Positions 56,530 to 64,000 of a stretch of 64,000 nucleotides of DNA are shown piece after piece. The notes under the pieces were generated by a model that made no database searches, was not told where the DNA came from, and saw nothing but the letters and a program-made list of their open reading frames with translations. Source of the DNA: Blasia pusilla (Eukaryota > Marchantiophyta > Marchantiopsida > Blasiales); assembly GCA_050084515.1 (NCBI GenBank), contig CM114274.1, positions 17,112,001 to 17,176,000 on the forward strand, in the 5' to 3' direction. Position numbers and translations under genes: made by a program. Each line of letters opens with the position of its first letter. Position 1 is the stretch's first letter.

Positions 56530-59500
56530 TGATTGACAAGCGGAATATGGCCTCCGTAAGGACTACCCCCCATTGAAACATAAAATCCACTTCCACAAAT
56601 AGGAACTGATCCAAAAATGCAAACTCGACCCAACAATCTAAACGATGAGCATTCTAAACTATAGTTCCAAATGACATCGCTGGCCATCATCCAGACTACC
56701 TCACTATCGGAACTAGAGATCCAGTTCCAGATATGAGAACAAGGATCAATCGGAATTGTTGTTCCGATTGACAACCAAAACATGGCCGACGTCGAAACTA
56801 GCCGACTAACGGAACTAAAGATCCATTGAAAGGAATAAGAACTCATCCCCAAACTAGGGTCCTCCATCGCCATTACGTCACTATCGAAACTATTAATCCA
56901 CTTCTCGAAATGAGGAGGAGGATCAATCGATACTCAAGTTCCGATTCCAGTAATGAGATATAATCCATACACTAGGGCATTCGGAACCGTAGTCACCGTA
57001 TGAAATCGCTGGCCTCTTTCAAGACTACCTCACAATCGAGACCATAGATCCAATTTGAAAAATCAGAACGAGGATCAATCAAAACTCCAATTTCGATTAA
57101 CAATGAGAAGATGGCGGTCGTTGAGACTAGCCAACTATTAGAACTTCAGATCCATATACAAAAATCAAAGCTCATCCCAAAACTATGGTTCCTATTCCAA
57201 AATGCGAACTCATCCCTAAACTAGAGTTTTTAGTAGAAAAAAATTGAACTCAATATTACCACGTAAACGATGAGCATTCGAAACTCCGGTTCCAAATGAC
57301 ATGTATGGCCTCTATCAGGACAATCCCACTATCGAAACTATAGATCCAATTCTCGAAATGAGAACAAGGATCAATTGGAACTTAAGTTCGGGTTCCAAAA
57401 AGAGAATTGATCCCTAAACGAGGGCATTGGGAACTATAGTTCCCAACTGAAATTGCTTGCCTCGTTTCGGGCTACCTCACAATCAAAACTATAGATCCAG
57501 TTCTCGAAGTGAGAACGAGGATCAATCGGAGCTCAAATTCCAGTTCTTGAAATGAGAATTGATCCCTAAACGAGGGCATTCCCAACTGTAGTTCCTAAAT
57601 GAAATTTCTGGCCTCTTTCCCGGCTACTTCATAATGAGAACTATAGATCCATCTCTTGAAATGGGAAGGAGGATCAATCGAAACTTAAGGTTCGGTTCCA
57701 GTATCGATAATTGATCCCTACACTAGGGCATTATGAATAGTAGTTCCCAAATGAAACTGCATGCCTCTTTCCCGGCTATCTCACTTTCGGAACTATAGAT
57801 AAGGTTCTTGATATGAGAAGTAGGATTAAGCATAACTCAAGTTCCGTTCCAATAATGAGAAGTGATCCCTACACTAGGGCATTCTGAATTGGAGTTCCCA
57901 AATGAAATCACTTGCCTCTTTTCCTAGCTACCTCACAACTGGAACTATAGTTCCAATTCTTGATATGAGAAGGAGGATCAATTGGAACTCAACTTCTGGT
58001 TCCAATAATGAGAATTTATATCGACACTAAGGAACCAAAGTTCCCAAAAGAAATCGCTAGTCTCTTTCCGGACTACCTCACAATTGGAACTAAAGATTCA
58101 CTTCTCGAAATGAAAACAAGTATCAATCGGAACTCAACTTCTGGTTCCCATAATGAGAATTGGTCCCTAAACAAGGGTATTTGGAGACGTAGTTCCCGAA
58201 TGAAATCAATGGCCTCTTTCTGGACTACCTCACAATCAGCATTCAAAACGGTAGTTCTAAAATGAAATCGCAAGTCTTTTTCCTGACCACCTCACCACCA
58301 GAATTATAGATCCACTTCTCCAAACTAGGGTTTTTCGTAGAAAAACACAAAACTCTACCCAATCACCTAAACGATCATTATTTGGAACTCTTGTTTCGAA
58401 TGCCATCAGTGGCCTCCAGAGGGACTACCTCACTATGCAAACTATAGATCAAGTGCTAGAAATGAGAAGGAGAATCAATTGGGACTCAAGTTCGGGTTCT
58501 AGTTATGAGAACTGATTTCTACAATACTAGGGCATTCAGAACTATAGTTCCTAAATGAAATTTCTAGCCTCTTTCCAGCCTACCTCACAATCGGAACTAT
58601 AGATCCAGTTCTCGATATCATAAGGAGGATCAATTGGAACTCAAGTTTGGATTCCAATAATGAGAACCGATCCCTACACTTGGGCATTCGAAATTGTAGT
58701 TCCCAAAATGAAATCGTTGGCCTCTTTCGCGGCTACCTCCCAATCGGAACTATAGATCGAGTTCTTGATATGAGAAGGAGGATCAATCAGAACTCAAGTT
58801 CCGGATCCAATAATGAGAACTGATACCTACACTAGAGTAATCAGAATTATAGTTCCATAATGAAATCGTTGGCCTCTTTTGCGGCTATCTCACAATCATA
58901 AATATAGATCTAGTTCTCGATATGAGAAGGAGGATCAATCGGAACTCAAGTTCCGGTTCCAATAATAAGAACTAATCCCTACACTAGGGCATTTGGAACT
59001 GTAGTTTCCAAATGAAATCCATAGCCTCTTTCCCTACTACCTCTCAATTGGAATTTTAGATCCAATTCTTGATATAAGAAGGAGGATCAGTTGGAACTCA
59101 ACTTGCCGTTCCAATAATAAGTAGTGATCACTACATTAGGGCATTTATAACTGTAGTTACCAAACGAAATCGCTGGCCTCTTTCCCGACTATCTCACAAT
59201 TGGACCTATAGATCCAATTCTCGATATGAGAAGGAGGATGAATTGGAACTCAAGTTCCAGTTCCAGTAATAAGAATTGATCCCTACACTAGGGCATTCGG
59301 AACCATAGTTCTTGAATGAAATCGTTATCCTCTTTCTGGATGACCGCACAATTCAAACTATAGATCTTGTTCTCAAAATAAGAACAAATATCAATCAGAA
59401 ACTCAAGTTTTGGTTCCAGAATTAAGAACTGATCCCTGAACGAGGGCATTCAGATGTGAAGTTTGTGAATGAAATTGATGGTATTTTCTTGGGATACCTC

Positions 59501-59930
59501 ACAATCGGAACTAAAGATTGAGTTCTTGAAATGACAATGAGGATTAATCAAAATTCAAGTTCCGCTTCTAGAAATGAGAATCGGTCCCTAAACGAGGGCA
59601 TTCTGAACTGTAGTTCGTGAATGAAATCAGTGACCTCTTCCCGACTACCTCACAGAGTCACAATCGGCATTCAAAACGGTAGTTTCCAAATGAAATTGCA
59701 CGTCTCTTTCTCGACCACCTCACCACCAGAACTATAGACCGTGTTCTCCAAACTAGGATTTTCAATAGAAAAAAAAAAAAAAACAAAACTCCACCCAACC
59801 ACGTAAACGATGAGTATTTGGAACTCTAGTTTCGAATACCGTCGATGGCCTCCGTCAGGATTACCCCACCATCAGAACTATAGATCTAGTGCTAGAAATG
59901 AGAACGAGAATCTACGGCTTACTAGTCGTG
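56530..59930. repeat. Satellite array, monomer about 152 bp
   Basis: The landmark GGGCATT (or close variants) occurs at 57422, 57574, 57726, 57877 and then at 58530, 58682, 58835, 58987, 59139, 59291, 59444 and 59596, giving a steady 151-153 bp step. A typical monomer runs: GGAACTATAGATCCAGTTCT, CGAAATGAGAACGAGGATCA, ATCGGAACTCAAGTTCCGGT, TCCAATAATGAGAACTGATC, CCTACACTAGGGCATTCGGA, ACTGTAGTTCCCAAATGAAA, TCGCTGGCCTCTTTCCGGCT, ACCTCACAATC. Variant monomers containing AAACTAGGGTTTTT and ACGTAAACGATGAGCATT lie near 56600, 57220, 58320 and 59750 and break the register, suggesting a higher-order pattern. About 21-22 monomers are present, with roughly 10-25 percent divergence by eye. There is no coding capacity. 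Confidence 0.95.
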
Positions 59931-62900
59931 AATCAAGTTTGAAATGAACTTGGCGAGCCCTCTAACTAGCTCGTTGTATGGGTAACATACTACTAGTTGG
60001 ATGTTTAGACAAAATGCAAGCGCATTGGAGCTTCAAATCAATTAAATGACTTGAAAAATCAGAATTTTAGTCCCTCCTTATATTCCCTTTATGAATATAT
60101 CGACACTATGTTGACACCATTTTGAAACACGTCAAGAATTGGGAATTACTTTCCAATCCGAAATGCACATACATGTGTAAGAACACATACTATAGATAGG
60201 CGTGCATCACATGCGTTTCATGCCAAATATCCATTGAAAAAAGCATGGCAGAGACGGCGGTGTCCTTAACATTGACAAGCGATCTGAAACCCCGAGGTAG
60301 GCATTTTTTATCCTGCCTCCATTGACATCAAAACAAGCTCCCACTAAACTCCACTAAAGACCATATCGACACCAACACAAGTGTTGCATTGGGAATGAGA
60401 AAAAAATTTCCTTACAATTGTATTTCCGTGTCGACTCACAAAAGATCAACAACCAAGAGCTCACATTCTTCCCTCACTTCTAGAGCATGTGCTCTACACC
60501 AAAGGTGCAAAGAGATCGGTAGCAAAAAAAATGGCATGGAAAACGTTACTACTTATACTTGTCAATCATGCTTGACTCGGTATTCGACTAGCGGTCCACA
60601 TTAGATCCAAAGTAGCACACCTAGGTTACTTAACCGAGTACTCGCATCAATTTCCCAGGTCATTTTTTTGCTAGCCAAATTCAAATTTGCGGAATTGGAC
60701 GTTACACATTAATGATTTGTGTCAGGATTAGATATTGCACATTAGATAAAAACCGCATATATCAAAATCATCTGAGCCACTCCTCAATTAGTTATGAAAC
60801 CCAATGGCTAAGATTGATGAAAGGGCATCAATCGATCATCTCAAATTGACTCCAGTTGGAATCCTATATAATCCTCGCTCATTCCATTAGAATGGTTTTC
60901 TCCTCATTCCTCTATCAACCCAACCTCGGGAGTCTAGTATCCCAACGTCTTTTGTCCCTCCTTGTCCGTTCTCTTCAATCCGTAACGGCACTATACCACT
61001 TGCTCACAATTGTAATGATAGAGACGCCAGGTCGCCACAGAGCCTAAGCTTATGGATTCAACCTCTTGATGGCCTTTACACATAAGTCTTGTATTTTTTT
61101 CCTTTTCCGGATCATCTATCCTTTCCACGTCAATTCCACTCAAGGTCTCTACCCACAAAAATTTCCCCTCTCACACGTGCTTCAACTGATCTAACAAATC
61201 AATTTTTTACTTCAAGTCTTACTTCATCATCGTCGCTCGATAAGAAGATCGTCTTGATACAGAGTCGAGGAAAAAAATTACACAATTACCATTCAAATAA
61301 TTGTGTAAGTGTGACAAAAACTCTGAAACTTGTGATTTCCAATATATTTTTCTAAATAGATTTTAGTGGAATAGGCATTGGACTTACTATTGTCTCCATA
61401 AATTATTCATCTGTACAAAATGGAGATCAACCACTTTTTAAATCAAGAGGGTCTCCCTCTTTCACATTAGGCTCAAGTAGCACCCCATTTTCCATATGAT
61501 AGGTTATAGTATGATGATTGTATAGGGATTGGTGTAGGGCCATACAATGGGTAGTCTTGTAAGTAGCCTTCTTATATCACAAGAATGTTTTCGGGAATCA
61601 ACATCCTCTAACAGAAATTGGATGGGCCCTAAATATATTTGGTGGGAGGTTTCCAAAGGGTCCTCCATGCACCATGTATAACACAAAGGAAAGAAAGAAA
61701 GAACTAAGGAAAGCTTGCTAAGACAATAGGTATGTCTATCTAATTTTACAACCCTAGCTTAGTCCCTCGTATTTCGCGGTATGCGTCACAACTTGGCCAC
61801 AAGTGTGACTTTTGTGTAGTGTGCAAAGAGTGAGCCATCACGATGTAAACATGATATGAACCAATGTTTGTGATAATAACTTTAATTTTTCACTATTTTC
61901 AGTATCTAGGGTTAGATTATGAACCTAAACGCCATAGATTTTGATGTTGACGTTAGACTTACACTTTGTGTTGAAGGGCAATGTCACTTCCTCGTGTATT
62001 GAAGTGGGTTGTATGTATTGAAATCCCAATTTCCTATGTAGCTTGTTTAGGTTGAAGAAAAAGTCAACAAGGGCAACTAGAAATTGTCAACAAGGGCCGC
62101 TCCAAAACTGGATTCATTTGTTCTTCATCTTTGTATCATACTTCTATTTTGAATCCCCTCTAGATTTTAATTCCCATTTCTTCATCCATGTTTTTCATCT
62201 TTCCTTCCTAATATAATGTATCCGAGAATGTATCCTAAATTCTAATGTGTTCTTTCTTTCCATAGCATTCATTGTTACCTTACCTTAGTTCCTTCTTTCC
62301 ATCATAGTCATTATTGTATGGAATGGCTCGTTCTCAATATATTTTTGCATGTTTCTCTCTTTGAAAATACTAGTAAGAATGGGCGTGCTATGCACAAGCA
62401 TAAAGGGGCCGTGATCTTAACTTGGGTATTTTTTGTCAATTACCCAACCCATATTTGGTCACCTGACAAAATTATTTGAATACTTGTGTGGATGAAAAGA
62501 AACTCATATGTGGGTAAGCTAAGATGTAAACTAGTTTTGGTGTTTCACTTCTTATAGAATTATTTTCTTTTTTCCCCTCCTATTTATAGTAACCCCCTCG
62601 TGTTTCATTAATAGTATAGATTCCTCAACCGATTTCTATTCCTTGCATGTTTTTCCATACTTCAAAAGATTACTCAAGAATTTATACAAATGTATCATGG
62701 TGTAATTTCCTCTATACAGTATTATTATCTTACTTTACATTGTAAACATAAAGGGATTTTAGAGCACTTTATTAGAATTGTTGTCTTAAGTTACAATGCA
62801 AGTAGAGAGGGCTTTTAGGGGACTTAATTTATGTAGAATTCACACCTTAGACTAGGAATCCAAATGCACTCTCTCTTTCTTTTTTCTAATTTCAATTCAC

Positions 62901-63191
62901 ATATTATGCTCCCATGGGCCGTCACACTAATTTTTGTGAGGGACTTAATTATCATTTATCAAAATATGGATTTGAGTAAAGAAAACTAGTGTAACCCCTT
63001 ATGATGCACAAGCTTAAATTAACTCCCATAATTTACTCTCAAACTTATTAAATCTTATTTTAAATAATTATTTAAATTTAGAAGACAAACGATCTTTTAA
63101 TCTAAAAGCGTCAAAACAAAAGAATTTACAAAATGAAATGATATTCTCCAATAATAATATATAGATTCCGGACAGCATATACTAGTAACCA
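59931..63191. other. AT-rich stretch with no supported gene
   Basis: Several short frames (60389-60604, 60856-61047, 61089-61355) carry no recognisable domain. A TATA-like TATATAAT at 60867-60874 precedes pyrimidine-rich sequence, but no gene model follows. Confidence 0.4.
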
Positions 63192-63405
63192 TTAGTAAGG
63201 TGCCCTCGTGCGATGCACGGGAAATAAAAAAAATGTTTGAAGAGCTAGTGTATAGCTCGTGAAGGGAAGAGATTAATGATATTGCACATAAATTCAAGAA
63301 ATTGTCTTATGAAACATTTTCTTGTTGCCTAGTTGTCAAGTGTCAAGCAGATAAATGTTTACAAATCAAGAAGGCACTCTCCCCACTCTCCCATACTAAC
63401 ATAGA
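63192..63405 (-). mobile_element. Candidate short non-autonomous Helitron, copy 1
   Basis: Read on the minus strand it starts TCTATGTTAGTATGGGAGAG and ends with a short hairpin (plus strand CCCTCGTGCGATGCACGGG, 63203-63221) followed by a short spacer and CTAA, with T as the next base. A TC start, a subterminal hairpin and a CTRR end fit Helitrons. There is no coding sequence and no flanking duplication. The call rests on termini only. Confidence 0.5.
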
Positions 63406-63658
63406 TGAGGTGCATGTGCAATGCATGGGAAATAAAAAAGTGATTGAAAAATTAGTGCATAACTTGTGAAGGGAAGAGATTAATGATGCTTCCCATAAGT
63501 TCAAATTTTTTTCTTGCAACCCGTAACATGTGAAACATTTTCAAAAAAAATTTCTTACAACCCGTAACATGTGAAACATTTTCTTGCAACTCAATTGCCA
63601 CATGTCCAACAGATAAGTGTTTGCAAATCAAGAGAGCACTCTCCCACAATAACATAGA
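63406..63658 (-). mobile_element. Candidate short non-autonomous Helitron, copy 2
   Basis: This is a diverged tandem copy of the neighbouring repeat in the same orientation. It shares GGGAAATAAAA, GTGAAGGGAAGAGATTAATGAT, GAAACATTTTCTTG and TTTGCAAATCAAGA. Its minus-strand start is TCTATGTTATTGTGGGAGAG and its terminal hairpin is decayed (GCATGTGCAATGCATGGG). It also contains a 40-bp internal duplication of TTGCAACCCGTAACATGTGA type at about 63513 and 63553. Confidence 0.45.
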
Positions 63659-63891
63659 CGATCCCAAGGCATGTAATATAATGAAATGGATGGGAGTAGT
63701 GGCAAAACGAGAGACCAAATCGGTCTAATATAAAACAGAGCTTATTACCCATATAATCATTTTGGTGGTAACGTCAAATCCATTTTGAGAAATACACTGA
63801 ATACACGTCTAGATAAACTTCATCTAGTATTGTTCTAGTAGGAGCGGGAAGTGATTACAATCAGTTACCAAGCAACAATCCGAATTATTTG

Positions 63892-63931
63892 CGGTAACTG
63901 GTATGAGGACCTGTCCTCATACCAGTTACCG
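63892..63931. repeat. Perfect 19-bp inverted repeat with 2-base spacer
   Basis: CGGTAACTGGTATGAGGAC (63892-63910) and its exact reverse complement (63913-63931) are separated by CT. A partial echo, CAGTTACC, occurs at 63862-63869. It may be the centre of a small inverted-repeat element. No partner is visible in the window. Confidence 0.9.
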
Positions 63932-64000
63932 ATAAAAACTCAGTGACGACTTTACCAAAAAAACTCCCTGGATCTATCCAATTCCAGTTAGACATAAAAG

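Noticed and set aside
56523-58273. Open frames inside the satellite (56523-56873 minus, 58008-58265 plus)
   Set aside because: They are chance frames in tandem repeats and are not kept from monomer to monomer.

Overview
The window is nuclear DNA of a land plant, and almost all of it is layered, decayed transposable elements. Plant origin is shown by a Ty3/gypsy chromovirus with a C-terminal chromodomain, a Ty1/copia element primed by initiator-Met tRNA, a CACTA (En/Spm) transposase of TNP2 type, an EDM2-like PHD cluster and a DUF538 gene with introns. Gypsy elements carrying a cytosine methyltransferase hint at a non-flowering lineage (lycophyte, fern or bryophyte). That last step is inference.

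Layout. 1-2686: 3' part of a plus-strand chromovirus ending in a 353-bp LTR (TGTAAC...GTTACA). It is inserted into a minus-strand gypsy element (2687-about 11447). That host element reads, from right to left, LTR/leader, gag, protease, C5 cytosine methyltransferase, RT, RNase H, integrase, and a C-terminal tail cut at the first Cys pair of a possible PHD finger. 11571-14111: a plus-strand pseudogene that looks like a degenerate amino-methyltransferase, with a putative intron full of palindromic repeats, followed by a diverged duplication of its 3' end. 16541-17411: coding-like exons of unknown function. 17575-21557: a second minus-strand gypsy element of the same group, cut in the protease. 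21801-22440: a 220-bp tandem repeat. 24677-29687: a minus-strand CACTA transposase with an inverted duplication in the middle of TNP2. 30209-32278: EDM2-like PHD fingers and two BRCT-like modules on the same strand. 32722-37591: a third gypsy element, again cut just after the protease. 38595-38804: a CACTA-associated domain fragment. 39523-40967: a broken PIF1-like helicase. 45345-47457: the only plausible intact host gene, a DUF538 protein with large intron(s). 51208-54705: a copia element with both LTRs and a GACAC target duplication. 55342-55708: an LTR fragment matching the 21.5-kb element in opposite orientation. 56530-59930: a satellite of about 152-bp monomers. 63192-63658: two Helitron-like short repeats in tandem. 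The other stretches are AT-rich and show no gene I can support.

The most interesting content is the methyltransferase-carrying gypsy lineage. Motifs I, IV, VI, VIII and IX/X of a C5-cytosine methyltransferase are all readable between protease and reverse transcriptase, although the copy here is dead. Next are the amino-methyltransferase-like locus with its palindromic intron, the foldback copy of the CACTA transposase, and the palindrome-rich satellite. Genes here do not form pathways or operons; the relations are of insertion, nesting and decay.
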